A DNA stretch of 64,000 nt from a candidate division TM6 bacterium GW2011_GWE2_42_60 (GTDB lineage Bacteria > Babelota > Babeliae > Babelales > Babelaceae). The stretch is taken from the NCBI GenBank assembly GCA_000996275.1, contig LCEG01000001.1:248001-312000 (forward strand), given 5' to 3'. This document shows positions 9,365-18,191 of the stretch, piece by piece (position 1 is the stretch's first letter; every line of letters begins with the position of its first letter). The notes below the pieces were generated by a model, which was not told where the DNA came from, did not search any database, and was given only the letters and a program-made list of their open reading frames with translations. The position numbers and the translations under genes are program-made.

Positions 9365-9610
9365 ATGGCGGTAAAAATTCGTCTTTCGCGCATTGGCAAA
9401 AAGCATGCACCATTCTATCGTATCGTTGCTGTTGATGCACGTGCGAAACGGGACGGGGAAGTATTGGAGAATTTGGGTACCTATGATCCAAAAACAAAGG
9501 CGTTTATTCAACTTCATCGCGATCGTGTTGACTACTGGTTGACTGTTGGAGCTGTTCCAAGTGAAACAGTAAAGCGTCTTTACAAGCAGTCTGAAAGTAA
9601 AGCAAGTTAA
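9365..9610 (+). CDS. rpsP: Ribosomal protein bS16
   Basis: Small-subunit protein of 81 residues, typical for bS16, which stabilises the central and 5' domains of 16S rRNA. The N-terminus MAVKIRLSRIGKKHAPFYRI and the VDYWLTVGAVPSETVK segment are diagnostic. AAGGGG lies ten bases before the ATG. It sits between ffh and khpA in the ffh-rplS operon. Confidence 0.97.
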   Translation: MAVKIRLSRIGKKHAPFYRIVAVDARAKRDGEVLENLGTYDPKTKAFIQLHRDRVDYWLTVGAVPSETVKRLYKQSESKAS

Positions 9611-9633
9611 TCGCTTCATACGGTGGATGAAAA

Positions 9634-9867
9634 ATGGTTGAAAAACTTCTCGAATACCTAGTGAAGCAGCTTGTCACTCAGCCTGAATCGGTGATGGTTT
9701 CTTCAGTTGAGGCTGATGGAAAATGCACGATCCAGGTAAGAGTTGCGCAGCAAGATATAGCACGCGTCATTGGAAGCGAAGGTCGCATTCTTCGTTCTTT
9801 ACGGACGATGGGCGGGGTAAGTGGTGCTCTAAAAAATAAAGAGATCGTTGTTGAAATTCTTAAATGA
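9634..9867 (+). CDS. khpA: KH-domain RNA-binding protein KhpA
   Basis: A 77-residue single KH domain with the GxxG loop GSEG near residue 49 (VIGSEGRILRSLR). KhpA proteins bind RNA, often as heterodimers with KhpB/Jag, and are linked to ribosome assembly or control of cell-wall synthesis. Placement between rpsP and trmD is the classic context. Its stop codon overlaps the trmD start (ATGA type), which points to translational coupling. Confidence 0.93.
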   Translation: MVEKLLEYLVKQLVTQPESVMVSSVEADGKCTIQVRVAQQDIARVIGSEGRILRSLRTMGGVSGALKNKEIVVEILK

Positions 9868-11195
9868 TGAATATCTCTGTTTTAACCCTTTTCCCTGAAT
9901 TGTATAAGCCTTTTTTTGAGACAAGTCTTATTAAAAAGGCGCAAGAGCGAGGCGATCTCTCATGTGATGTCGTTTCTCTTTTTGACCTTTGCGCGCCTAA
10001 AGAACGGGCAGATGCTCCAACCTTTGGGCATGGGCCTGGCCTTTTGATTCGGCCTGACATTATTGATAAGGCTGTTGAGCAACAAGAAGCTCTCAAGGGT
10101 CGTGCGTTTAAAATTTTCTTTTCTCCTCAGGGAAAAGTTTTAACGCAGCCACTTTTGCGCGACCTCTATGAAAAAATTAAGGCGCACGGAGGTGCTGAGG
10201 CTCATGGAGGTGATGGGGGTCATTGCATGCTTCTTCCTGCTCGATATGAGGGTATGGATGCGCGTGTTGAGCGGCATTATGCAGACGAGATTATTTCGCT
10301 TGGCAATTTTGTGATTATGGGCGGAGATTTACCAGCAATGATCTTTTTAGAAGGATTGTTACGGTTTGTACCGGGCGTTGTTGGCAAAAGTGAGTCGGTT
10401 GAACAAGATTCGTTTACCGGGCCTTTTGTTGATTACCCTCAGTATACAGCGCCTGTGGTCTGGAAAGGGTTAGAGGTTCCGGAGGTTTTACGTTCTGGCA
10501 ATCATGCCGCTCAAGAGGAGTGGCGACAAGATCGTGCTGCTGAGGCTACGGTTAAGCGTCATTTTGATTGGGTGCGGTCATTTGAGCTCGAAGGTAAGAC
10601 TAAGGAAAGGGTTTTGAATTATATTCCTCCTCACTATGCGGCGTTAATGCATACCGATGTATTGGTGCAGCAGGATGTGGTAGGGAATAGTTCTGTTACC
10701 TCAATTGATATTCATGATATTGCACGCTCTTCAAAAACCTATGGATTGCGTGGATATTTTGTAGTGACGCCTCTCGAGGATCAACAAAAAATTACTGAGC
10801 GGTTATTGCGATTTTGGCAGGAAGGGGATGGTATTGAGTACAATCCTTCTCGTCACGAGGCGGTTTCCATTGCTCGGCTTGCAAAGAATCTTGATGAAGT
10901 GATTGAATCGATTGAGCAGCGCGAGGGGGTCCGACCACTTTTGGTTGCAACTTCAGCGCGGCGGGTTGATTCGGTCAAAAATATCACGTATTATGATCAA
11001 GAGATGGTGTGGAAAACGGGGCGGCCTGTACTCTTTCTTTTTGGTACAGCGAGCGGCCTGGCTCCATCAATTTTACAACGGTGTGATTTTGTACTTGGTC
11101 CAATACGAGGTTTTTCTCGGTTTAATCATCTTTCGGTACGTTCGGCAGTGGCGATCGTGCTTGATCGATGGCTTGGGATTCAAGTAAAGCGGTAA
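9864..11195 (+). CDS. trmD: TrmD tRNA (guanine-N1) methyltransferase fused to a second SPOUT methyltransferase domain
   Basis: Residues 1 to about 250 are TrmD, which makes m1G37 in tRNAs and prevents frameshifting. Visible are FGHGPGL, LPARYEGMDARV (124-135), a variant of the usual SGGE knot loop (FVIMGGDLPAM, 149-159), DYPQYT and LRSGNH. A His/Gly-rich insertion with repeated AHGG lies at about 107-121. Residues about 265-443 form another SPOUT-like domain of the type usually annotated as 'RNA methyltransferase, TrmD family' (PF09936). Its own knot-like loop FGTASGLAPSI is at 393-403. In Deltaproteobacteria and Aquificae this domain is commonly a separate gene between trmD and rplS, so here the two neighbours appear fused. 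ATG 9864 or 9867 are both possible starts. No frameshift is evident, but a sequencing indel joining two genes cannot be excluded. Confidence 0.9.
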   Translation: MMNISVLTLFPELYKPFFETSLIKKAQERGDLSCDVVSLFDLCAPKERADAPTFGHGPGLLIRPDIIDKAVEQQEALKGRAFKIFFSPQGKVLTQPLLRDLYEKIKAHGGAEAHGGDGGHCMLLPARYEGMDARVERHYADEIISLGNFVIMGGDLPAMIFLEGLLRFVPGVVGKSESVEQDSFTGPFVDYPQYTAPVVWKGLEVPEVLRSGNHAAQEEWRQDRAAEATVKRHFDWVRSFELEGKTKERVLNYIPPHYAALMHTDVLVQQDVVGNSSVTSIDIHDIARSSKTYGLRGYFVVTPLEDQQKITERLLRFWQEGDGIEYNPSRHEAVSIARLAKNLDEVIESIEQREGVRPLLVATSARRVDSVKNITYYDQEMVWKTGRPVLFLFGTASGLAPSILQRCDFVLGPIRGFSRFNHLSVRSAVAIVLDRWLGIQVKR

Positions 11196-11234
11196 GTTTT
11201 AAAGAGTATACAAAGATAGTTGAAAGGAATTGGC

Positions 11235-11633
11235 ATGAGAGCCAAAGGTCTTACCAAAGAAACGCTTATGCTTTACAGCATGGCAGATCGTGGATTTGCA
11301 AAGTTTGCTGCAGGTGATGCAATTCGCATTGCACAACGCATTAAAGAAGGCGATAAAGAACGTATTCAATATTTTGAAGGCGACGTTATTGCTATTCATC
11401 GGAATGGCATGGGGTCGACCTTTACGGTTCGTCGTATAGCTTCGAACGGTGTCGCTGTTGAGCGTATTTTCCCTTTTAATTCCCCAAAAATAGAGGGAAT
11501 TGAGTTTGTGCATAAGGGCGATGTTCGCCGTGCTAAGCTTTATTACATGCGTAGTCGCATTGGAAAAGCTGCTCGGGTTAAAGAACTTGTTCTTAAGCAC
11601 AAAGTGCAAGAAAAAAACACAGCTGCTGCATAA
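11235..11633 (+). CDS. rplS: Ribosomal protein bL19
   Basis: Large-subunit protein at the 30S-50S interface, 132 residues. The core with [30 protein letters not shown] and [13 protein letters not shown] matches the family. GAAAGGA lies six bases before ATG 11235, so the in-frame TTG at 11220 is not needed. The C-terminus is a short Lys/Ala tail. Last recognised housekeeping gene of the ffh operon. Confidence 0.96.
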   Translation: MRAKGLTKETLMLYSMADRGFAKFAAGDAIRIAQRIKEGDKERIQYFEGDVIAIHRNGMGSTFTVRRIASNGVAVERIFPFNSPKIEGIEFVHKGDVRRAKLYYMRSRIGKAARVKELVLKHKVQEKNTAAA

Positions 11634-11657
11634 AATTCTTTAAGAGGAGAGGTTTTA

Positions 11658-12098
11658 GTGGTGAAATGCAGAACTATGTTCTTTTGTAAGCTGGTTGCTG
11701 GCACCGTTTTACTGTGCTTTTTACCGGCATGCGACCAAGGGTTGGATCATCTTCAAGCGCGGCTTCGTCCCGCAAATTTTAACGAAGCGCGGTTGGTTGA
11801 TATCTCGTTTCCTTTGGGTGTTGAGCTGCAAGAACTAAAACAAAAAGAAGAAAACAAAAGCGCCCCTGCGCGTTACTCCGTTTCGTTTGAAACAGGAGAG
11901 ACGGTTGAGGCGCTTTTTTCTTTTTATCAGTCTGAGATGGAACGGTTGGGATGGCAAATGATCTCAACGTTCTGGCTCGCGGACAACTCTTTAACACTTC
12001 TTTTTGAGCGGCCGTCAAAAGTTGCTCTTATTTCTGTGGTTACTCGATCAAAGAAGCAGTTGGTTACCTGCCATGTTTCACGGCGTGGTAGCCTGTAA
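11658..12098 (+). CDS. Small lipoprotein of unknown function
   Basis: The 146-residue product starts with a lipoprotein signal peptide whose lipobox LPAC ends at about residue 25, so it should be lipidated and membrane-anchored. The mature part has a segment (YSVSFETGETVEALFSFYQSEMERLGW) like the small domains found in proteins annotated as 'DUF4252-like' or membrane-anchored helpers, but I cannot assign a family. GTG 11658 follows AGAGGAGAGG and lies 24 bp after rplS, so it is probably cotranscribed with the ffh operon. A GTG at 11661 is equally possible. It is convergent with the Gly-rich gene, 13 bp away, with no obvious terminator between. Confidence 0.75.
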   Translation: MVKCRTMFFCKLVAGTVLLCFLPACDQGLDHLQARLRPANFNEARLVDISFPLGVELQELKQKEENKSAPARYSVSFETGETVEALFSFYQSEMERLGWQMISTFWLADNSLTLLFERPSKVALISVVTRSKKQLVTCHVSRRGSL

Positions 12099-12111
12099 AG
12101 TTTAGCCTGCA

Positions 12112-12771
12112 TTACTCTTCATCTTCATCAGCTGCAGGCGGTGTGCCAAGTTTGTCTTGGGCAGTCTGATCAAGTTTTTTGATGTCTTTCTTTGTAACTG
12201 ACAACTTCTTTTCAAGATCTTTACGCTCTTGTTGTGCTTCTAAAAGTTTTGCTTGCTCTTCTTTTAATTGATTAGCAAGACTAGACTTTTCTGTTTTTGA
12301 AGTCGCTTGGTCAAGTTTTTCGGTAAGTCGGTCGATCTGATCGCTTTGTGTATTAATGATTCTACTCTGTTCTTCGAGAGAAGTTTCAAGAGTTGTGGTT
12401 CGGTCCTGAAGGTTTTTATAGGCTGTTTTTAGAGCGTTATAATTTCGTATAGTGAGGTCTGAGTTGCTGAGTCCGACAGAAAATATAGGAAACTCTGGCC
12501 CCCAATAGCTGTCATAGTACCAAGCTGGCCGATTCCATCTATAACCCCATGGTCCATAATATCCATGACGGCGTCCAATTCCAACACCTAAGCCGAATCC
12601 AGCGGCTCCCAATCCAAAACCAACTCCACCACGAGAAAATCCACCGCGGTGATAGCTAACTCTGCTACCCCCTCCACCGCCGCGTCCACCGCGATAACCG
12701 ACAAGTGCAAATGGGGCTATGGTTGCAAAAATAATAGCTACAGAAAGTAATATGCTCTTGAGCGTTTTCAT
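12112..12771 (-). CDS. Exported Gly/Arg/Tyr-rich and coiled-coil protein
   Basis: 219 residues. A signal peptide (1 to about 24) is followed by a low-complexity segment to about residue 95, made of Gly, Arg, Tyr and Trp (GGRGGGGGSRV, GYYGPWGYRWNRP). Residues about 110-205 are a heptad-like coiled coil with many Gln, Glu and Lys. The C-terminus is acidic (ADEDEE). This layout fits a surface or periplasmic structural protein, but no family is recognised. AAAGGA lies six bases before the ATG. It is a single-gene unit with its own candidate promoter. Confidence 0.75.
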   Translation of the reverse strand: MKTLKSILLSVAIIFATIAPFALVGYRGGRGGGGGSRVSYHRGGFSRGGVGFGLGAAGFGLGVGIGRRHGYYGPWGYRWNRPAWYYDSYWGPEFPIFSVGLSNSDLTIRNYNALKTAYKNLQDRTTTLETSLEEQSRIINTQSDQIDRLTEKLDQATSKTEKSSLANQLKEEQAKLLEAQQERKDLEKKLSVTKKDIKKLDQTAQDKLGTPPAADEDEE

Positions 12772-12815
12772 CTTCTATCCTTTTTTTGTTAAATAATTAT
12801 TTCTATTACAATTTG

Positions 12816-12845
12816 ATTTTAGCAGAAAAGGGGTAGTAAGCGCAA
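12816..12845 (-). promoter_or_regulatory. Candidate promoter of the Gly-rich exported protein
   Basis: On the minus strand TTGCGC (12845-12840), an 18-bp spacer and TAAAAT (12821-12816), about 45 bp upstream of the ATG. Four of six -35 and five of six -10 positions fit consensus. Confidence 0.4.
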
Positions 12846-12867
12846 GAGTTGTGATACGATTGTGTAG

Positions 12868-14265
12868 CTATTTTTTACAGAGCTTTTCTGCAAGTCTGTT
12901 TATTTTTCCTGCGCCCAAAAAGAGAAGAAGATCGTTTTCTTGAACAATTGCTTTAAGTTTTGTTACAAGAGGCTCATAGTCTGGTTCCAATTCACTGAAT
13001 GTCGTGGTGCCCTCTTTTCTTTTTGATGCGATGGCGAGAGCAAGCTTTTTCCCGGTGATACCTTCGATAGGAGTCTCACTTGCGGGGTGAATGTCTGTCA
13101 GAACAAGCTGTGCGATGGTTGGTGTTGAAAAAACAGTTACAAAATCATCCCATAGTTTTTCGGTTCGGGTAAAGCGATGGGGTTGGAAAACAACGACAAC
13201 TTTGCCTTTTGAACGCTTTTTGGCTACTTCAAGTACGTGAGCGATCTCTGTAGGATGGTGCCCATAATCATCAAACACTTCCGCGCCCAAGAAAGTACCA
13301 CGGTAGGTGAATCGCTGGTCAATACCCATAAAGCTTTCGAGCGCTTCGTTTATTTTGTGAGCCGAAATACCGAGCTCTTGTGCAACGGCAAATGCGGCGG
13401 TTGCATTGAGGAGGTTGTGTATGCCTGCAAGCGGTACGGTGAGTTGAAATGCTGTTTTGTTAATCGAGATAGTGCCGGAGGATTGTTGTTTTTCAAGTAC
13501 GGGGTTTGAAAGAACAACTGCTGCATCAGTGCTGAGACCATAGGTAACTACCTTTTGGTGAAGATTCTCGGGCAATTCGGTGACAAATTCTTGAGTGAGT
13601 GGCGTGTCGATGCAGACAAATGCTTTTCCATACCAGGGGAGTTTAGCGAGAAATGCCTGGAAAGTCTCTTTGAGATCAGCTTTGTCGCGGTAGGTATCAA
13701 GATGTTCAAGATCGATATTGGTGATAACCGCTATTGAAGGAAATAATTGTGTGAAAGAACGATCGCTTTCATCAGCTTCTGCAACTAAGAGATTACTTTT
13801 TCCATAATGGGCATTGGAATTCAGATTATGCATAATCCCACCAACGATCACGGTTGGATCTTGCTCTGTTTTGAGAAGTATATGCGCGATAAGGGCGGTC
13901 GTGGTTGTTTTTCCGTGTGATCCTGCTACGGCGATGGTTGTTTTTTTCTGAGTGAGTTCTGCAAGGAGGGCTGCTCGGTGAATGACCGGGATACTGCGCT
14001 TTCTTGCTGCAGCAAGTTCAGGGTTATTCTTCTGAATTGCAGTTGAGTAAACAAGTGTATCAATTGAAGAATCGTTGCATGCGGGGGTATTGTTGCCTTC
14101 AAAGATCGTGCATCCAAGGCTTACGAGATTTTGGATACTTTTTTGAGAGCAATCTGCATCGCATCCAGAAACGCGGTGGCCGAGTTGCCTGATAATTGCG
14201 GCAAGACTGCTCATGCCAATACCACCGATTCCAACAAAGTGAAAATGCATGTTTTTTTGAATCAT
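12868..14265 (-). CDS. murC: UDP-N-acetylmuramate--L-alanine ligase
   Basis: Cytoplasmic Mur ligase that adds L-Ala to UDP-MurNAc, the first amino acid of the peptidoglycan stem. Visible are the N-terminal Rossmann loop GIGGIGMSSLA, the ATP loop AVAGSHGKTTTTALI, EADESDRSF, the H..LN.TAA region and DDYGHHPTEI. The 465-residue length is normal. The open frame begins at TTG 14271, but ATG 14265 follows AAAGGA with a ten-base spacer and is preferred. It lies 57 bp downstream of the MerR-like gene on the same strand. No other mur genes are nearby, so murC is detached from a dcw cluster. It shows that the organism makes peptidoglycan precursors. Confidence 0.94.
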   Translation of the reverse strand: MIQKNMHFHFVGIGGIGMSSLAAIIRQLGHRVSGCDADCSQKSIQNLVSLGCTIFEGNNTPACNDSSIDTLVYSTAIQKNNPELAAARKRSIPVIHRAALLAELTQKKTTIAVAGSHGKTTTTALIAHILLKTEQDPTVIVGGIMHNLNSNAHYGKSNLLVAEADESDRSFTQLFPSIAVITNIDLEHLDTYRDKADLKETFQAFLAKLPWYGKAFVCIDTPLTQEFVTELPENLHQKVVTYGLSTDAAVVLSNPVLEKQQSSGTISINKTAFQLTVPLAGIHNLLNATAAFAVAQELGISAHKINEALESFMGIDQRFTYRGTFLGAEVFDDYGHHPTEIAHVLEVAKKRSKGKVVVVFQPHRFTRTEKLWDDFVTVFSTPTIAQLVLTDIHPASETPIEGITGKKLALAIASKRKEGTTTFSELEPDYEPLVTKLKAIVQENDLLLFLGAGKINRLAEKLCKK

Positions 14266-14322
14266 GAGCAATCATTCCTTTGGTTTTAAGAGAGTATCTT
14301 TGTTTTTAGAATATCATAAATC

Positions 14323-14670
14323 TCAAAGTAACTCCCTGACTTTAATAAGATGCGCACGCAATTTTTGTAGCTGATTCTGGAGCTGATCCGATCGGCATGC
14401 AGGCGTAATTGTAGGTGAATCATCTTTTTGAGAGAGTGCTTTTTTAGCGCCCTGTATCGTGAATTTCCTTTCATAGAGTAGTTCTTGTACTTTAGAATAG
14501 AAACTAAAATCCTCTTCAGTGTAAAAGCGCTGCCCTTTTGATGAGCGAGAGGGTGATCTCTTGAACTCTTTCTCCCAAAAGCGAATCACTGATGTTTCTA
14601 TGGTTATTCCCCTCTGAGAGAGTGCATTTGCAAGTTCGCCAATACGAAATGTTCGTTTTTCCATTCTCAT
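14323..14670 (-). CDS. MerR-family-like HTH protein
   Basis: 115 residues. The N-terminal half matches the MerR winged helix: FRIGELANAL, then VIRFWEKEFKR and the QRFYTEEDFSFYSKVQELL segment. A short helical C-terminus follows, with no cysteines that would bind metal. Such small MerR-like proteins are common next to housekeeping genes and have no known ligand. AAGGAG lies eight bases before ATG 14670. It is divergent from yidC with overlapping upstream regions, so it could control yidC, itself or murC downstream; this is inference. Confidence 0.8.
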   Translation of the reverse strand: MRMEKRTFRIGELANALSQRGITIETSVIRFWEKEFKRSPSRSSKGQRFYTEEDFSFYSKVQELLYERKFTIQGAKKALSQKDDSPTITPACRSDQLQNQLQKLRAHLIKVRELL

Positions 14671-14779
14671 GGGTCGAGCTCCTTTAAAAGGTGTTCTGGA
14701 ATATCTGCAGAAAGTGTGTTATTCTTTCATCTATTCCAATTATCAAAAAATGGGCTCTTTTGTAAGGGATTTACGAAAA

Positions 14780-16342
14780 ATGAACTGGCGCGATAACTTT
14801 GTACGCTTGGCGACTATATTAGTATTAGTCTGGGGACTTGAAATTATCATCTCCTGGGGAATAGGGTTTTTTATAAAACCAACGCCTCAGCAGCAAGCAG
14901 TTGAGGTGAAGTCAGGGGAGCGAATTACGACCCTTGCCGCTGCAGAAATACGAGAGCCGTTGCGCTTTGATGTTGATTTTGTTGATTATCCGACTGAATC
15001 AAAAGAGCAGCAGATTGCTGTTGCCAGCAGCCAGGCGACTCTAGGGCTCACCACCAATGGTGCTGCGATTGATCGGTATAAATCTTTGCGAGGTGGTGAG
15101 AAATCATTAACCACACTTACGCCAAGTGCTTCCTCAGAGCGTGTCCAGCGCCTCTTTATGGTTGGTTTGGATTCAATGACTCCATTCTTCTACCGTCTGG
15201 TCGAGAATAGGGTTGATGGGGATTATACGATTGTGCGGTTTGAAGGAGAGAGTCCTATTGTTCGCATTTCCAAAACCTTTAAAATTGCGCAAAAAACGTC
15301 ACAGGTTGATCTTGTTTTGACGATTGAACCTATCGGACAAGCTGAACCAATTAGGCCTCGGATCTTTTTGACTGGTCCTCAGCTTGTAATGGGTTGGCAG
15401 GATCCTGTTGGGGGCCTTGTGCTCAATGAATCAGGCAAAATAGAAAAAGTTGCGGCAAAAAATATTGCAAAAACTGCATGGGTATCCCCAGGCGTTTTTG
15501 GTGTACAAGATCGCTATTTTGTCCATACTTTGGTAAAAGATCAGAACCATTTTGCGCGTCGTGGCTATTTTATGGCGCGTGATGGAGAACGCGTGACGGC
15601 TATTATTGAAGGACCGATAGTAAAAGAAAAAACAACATGGACGCTTTCATTTTATTGTGGGCCAAAAGAAGAACAATCACTCAATGCTGTTGACGCTCGA
15701 TTAGAGTCACTGCTTGAGTATGGGTGGTTTTCGTGGTTTACAAAGCTCATGCTCCATCTCCTTGAATTTCTTAATCGTTACCTTCATAATTATGGGTTGG
15801 CTATCTTAGCGATCTCTTTGGCCCTTAATCTTGCAATGGTCCCTTTGAATATTAATAGTCAAAAAGGGATGGAAAAACAGAAAGAGTTTACCCGCAAGAT
15901 GAAGCATGTTGAGCAGCGTTTTGCCGATGACAAAGAGCGTTTACAGGTCGAAAAATTAGAACTTATTAAAAAGTATGGCATGTTTCCTGGCATGGGAATG
16001 GGTTGTCTTCCTCTTCTTGTGCAGGTACCTATTTTTGCGGGGCTTGCAAGTGCATTGAGAAGCTCAATAGAGCTTTATCAAGCGCCATTCTTGCTTTGGA
16101 TTACCGATCTTTCTGGGCCTGATACGTATTATATTTTACCGATTCTTACCGTGGTTTGTACTTATTTTTCAATGAAAACACCACAAAATGGTGGAGCCGT
16201 GCAGAATGTAACTATGATCATCATGATGTTCTTTGTGGGTTATATGATGTTAAAGCTTTCTGCCGGATTGGTGCTCTACGTATTGGTTGGAACCCTGGTT
16301 CGTCTTGTTCAAATGCGGTTTTTGAATTTCAAAAAAGCGTGA
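14780..16342 (+). CDS. yidC: Membrane protein insertase YidC
   Basis: Inner-membrane insertase that works with or without SecYEG. The protein has an N-terminal hydrophobic segment (about residues 9-33), a large periplasmic beta domain typical of Gram-negative YidC, and a C-terminal 60KD_IMP domain from about residue 320. That domain carries LAILAISLALNLAMVPLN, a basic cytoplasmic hairpin (QKGMEKQKEFTRKMKH), and PLLVQVPIFAGL. The frame is open from 14669, but ATG 14780 puts the first helix at the correct distance from the start; ATG 14750 is an alternative. Neither has a strong Shine-Dalgarno site. The gene is not next to rnpA/rpmH as in many bacteria. recR follows three bases after the stop. 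Confidence 0.93.
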   Translation: MNWRDNFVRLATILVLVWGLEIIISWGIGFFIKPTPQQQAVEVKSGERITTLAAAEIREPLRFDVDFVDYPTESKEQQIAVASSQATLGLTTNGAAIDRYKSLRGGEKSLTTLTPSASSERVQRLFMVGLDSMTPFFYRLVENRVDGDYTIVRFEGESPIVRISKTFKIAQKTSQVDLVLTIEPIGQAEPIRPRIFLTGPQLVMGWQDPVGGLVLNESGKIEKVAAKNIAKTAWVSPGVFGVQDRYFVHTLVKDQNHFARRGYFMARDGERVTAIIEGPIVKEKTTWTLSFYCGPKEEQSLNAVDARLESLLEYGWFSWFTKLMLHLLEFLNRYLHNYGLAILAISLALNLAMVPLNINSQKGMEKQKEFTRKMKHVEQRFADDKERLQVEKLELIKKYGMFPGMGMGCLPLLVQVPIFAGLASALRSSIELYQAPFLLWITDLSGPDTYYILPILTVVCTYFSMKTPQNGGAVQNVTMIIMMFFVGYMMLKLSAGLVLYVLVGTLVRLVQMRFLNFKKA

Positions 16343-16345
16343 TGC

Positions 16346-16945
16346 ATGATGGACGGATTGCCAACGCTTCAAGGGCTTTTAAAGCAGTTGCAGCGTGTCC
16401 CCTACCTTGCTTCTAAAAACCTCTACCGGGTTGCGAATCATTTTTTGAGTATGACGCCTGAGCAGTTGGAACAATTTTGTCGGCAGGTGCGTGAGGCTCA
16501 TGAGCGATTAATAAAGTGCCCGCGTTGTTGTGCTTGGCAAGAACAAACGGGAAATTGTCAGTTTTGTTCTTCACCAAAGCGAGATCATCGCCTGATTTGT
16601 GTTGTTGAGACCTGGTATGATCTTCATACACTCGAAAAATCAGGTGGGTATACCGGGGAGTATCATGTTTTGGGTGGAGCGCTTTCTCCACTGGATGGTA
16701 TTGGAGCCGAAGACCTCAGTATAGACCGTCTTTTGCGGCGTATTGATGGTTCCTGCAATGAGATTATTTTGGCAATGAATCAGACGCCTGAAGGCGAAGC
16801 AACAGCCGCGCTGGTTGCTCGCGCTTTGCGTAATAAATCAATAAAAATTACCTGTCTTGCTCGTGGTGTTCCTGTTGGAGGGACTCTTGAATACATGGAC
16901 CGTTTAACAGTGTGTAAAGCACTGTTGGAGCGTAGGGATTTTTAA
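16346..16945 (+). CDS. recR: Recombination protein RecR
   Basis: 199 residues, standard length. RecR loads RecA with RecF/RecO at gaps. The N-terminal HhH region (QRVPYLASKNLYRVANHF) is followed by a C4 zinc finger (CPRCCAW...CQFC, residues about 58-75) and a TOPRIM domain with VVETWYDLHTLEKSGGYTGEYHVLGGALSPLDGIG. VPVGGTLEYMDRLT is the conserved C-terminal Walker B-like segment. The usual partner dnaX/ebfC (ybaB) is absent. It starts three bases after yidC, so it is translationally linked. Confidence 0.95.
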   Translation: MMDGLPTLQGLLKQLQRVPYLASKNLYRVANHFLSMTPEQLEQFCRQVREAHERLIKCPRCCAWQEQTGNCQFCSSPKRDHRLICVVETWYDLHTLEKSGGYTGEYHVLGGALSPLDGIGAEDLSIDRLLRRIDGSCNEIILAMNQTPEGEATAALVARALRNKSIKITCLARGVPVGGTLEYMDRLTVCKALLERRDF

Positions 16946-16958
16946 AAAGGATACATAA

Positions 16959-18191
16959 ATGAGTCTACATAAAGGGGTGTCTTTTAAAGAGCGAAGAATG
17001 CTTTTGGCGCAACGTATTCAAAAACCAATTCTTTTGTGGGGAGCGTTCGAAGATCCTCGGTGTCGGTTTTACCAAGAGAGCTCATTTTTTTATTTTACGG
17101 GGCTTTCTGAACCGGGCTTAGTCTGTTTGATTATGCCAGAGGGGAAGAGTATTCTTTTTACTCCCTCTTATGCTCAATCAAGAGCATTGTGGCTTGGAAC
17201 TTCTGGAGAATACAATGCGGAGCATCTCGGTTTTGACGAGGTATGTGCGTTGGGGAATCCCGGGACAGGTTATCGCTTAGAGTCGTCTGGTCCGCTCGGA
17301 CAATGGTCAGGATTGATAGAAAAAATAAGAGCACTTTTGACGAGCTCTTCTAAGATTGGGGTTTTGTCAGATACAATGTTTTTATGGCGTCTTTGTCAGC
17401 ACATTCCTCATCTTGAGGCGGCAATTTTTGACATTTCTTCAGTGGTTGCCGAGTTGCGTCGATGCAAAGATGCTCATGAGATGGAAGCTCTCTTTAGGGC
17501 TGGAGAAGAGACGGTTCTCGCTCAAGAAGCTGCCGCACTTGCAATTATTTCGGGAGAATCAGAAAGTGGCGTGCGCGCAAGCGTAGAATATACTTTTATA
17601 CAGCGTGGCGTTGAATGCGCCTTCCCTTCGATTGTTGCAGGAGGGCGTCGAGCTACTATCTTGCATTATGCAAATGCTGAGCATGAACTTAAAAAGGATG
17701 AGTTAGTTATTGTTGATATTGGGGCTTCGTATGGGCACTATTGTGGCGATGTTACGAGAACCTATCCGGTTTCGGGTCTGTTTTCACCGCGGCATCGTGC
17801 TGTCTATGAAATTGTCCTCAAGGCGCAGGAAGCAGCTGCAGAGAGTGCACGTCCTGGTTATTATATAAAAAACAATGCTGATCCAGAGCATTCGCTCCAT
17901 CATATTGCGACGGCGGTTTTAAAAGAAGCTGGTCTTGATCAATTTTTTACTCATGGCATAGGTCACTTCTTGGGGCTCGATGTCCACGATGTGGGTGATG
18001 CTACTCAGCCATTGCAAATAGGCGATGTGATTACAATTGAGCCGGGAGTTTACCTTCCTAATGAAAATTTTGGCATCCGCATAGAAGATGACTACTGGGT
18101 TGTCAAAAATGGTGTTGTTTCTCTGACTGACCATCTTCCTAAAACAGTTTCAGGTATTGAATCTTTTATGGCGCAACTTAAAGCGCATTAA
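16959..18191 (+). CDS. pepP: Xaa-Pro aminopeptidase (M24B)
   Basis: 410 residues. It removes N-terminal residues preceding proline using a two-metal centre. The N-terminal AMP_N domain has the FYFTGL signature. In the C-terminal creatinase fold the metal ligands are visible as VDIGASYGHYCGDVTRTYPV (two Asp), THGIGHFLGLDVHD (His), ITIEPGVYLP (Glu) and GIRIEDDYWV (Glu). Sequence divergence suggests PepP rather than PepQ or creatinase. AAAGGA lies eight bases before the ATG, 13 bp after recR. Its last 14 bp overlap the convergent antiporter gene. Confidence 0.93.
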   Translation: MSLHKGVSFKERRMLLAQRIQKPILLWGAFEDPRCRFYQESSFFYFTGLSEPGLVCLIMPEGKSILFTPSYAQSRALWLGTSGEYNAEHLGFDEVCALGNPGTGYRLESSGPLGQWSGLIEKIRALLTSSSKIGVLSDTMFLWRLCQHIPHLEAAIFDISSVVAELRRCKDAHEMEALFRAGEETVLAQEAAALAIISGESESGVRASVEYTFIQRGVECAFPSIVAGGRRATILHYANAEHELKKDELVIVDIGASYGHYCGDVTRTYPVSGLFSPRHRAVYEIVLKAQEAAAESARPGYYIKNNADPEHSLHHIATAVLKEAGLDQFFTHGIGHFLGLDVHDVGDATQPLQIGDVITIEPGVYLPNENFGIRIEDDYWVVKNGVVSLTDHLPKTVSGIESFMAQLKAH

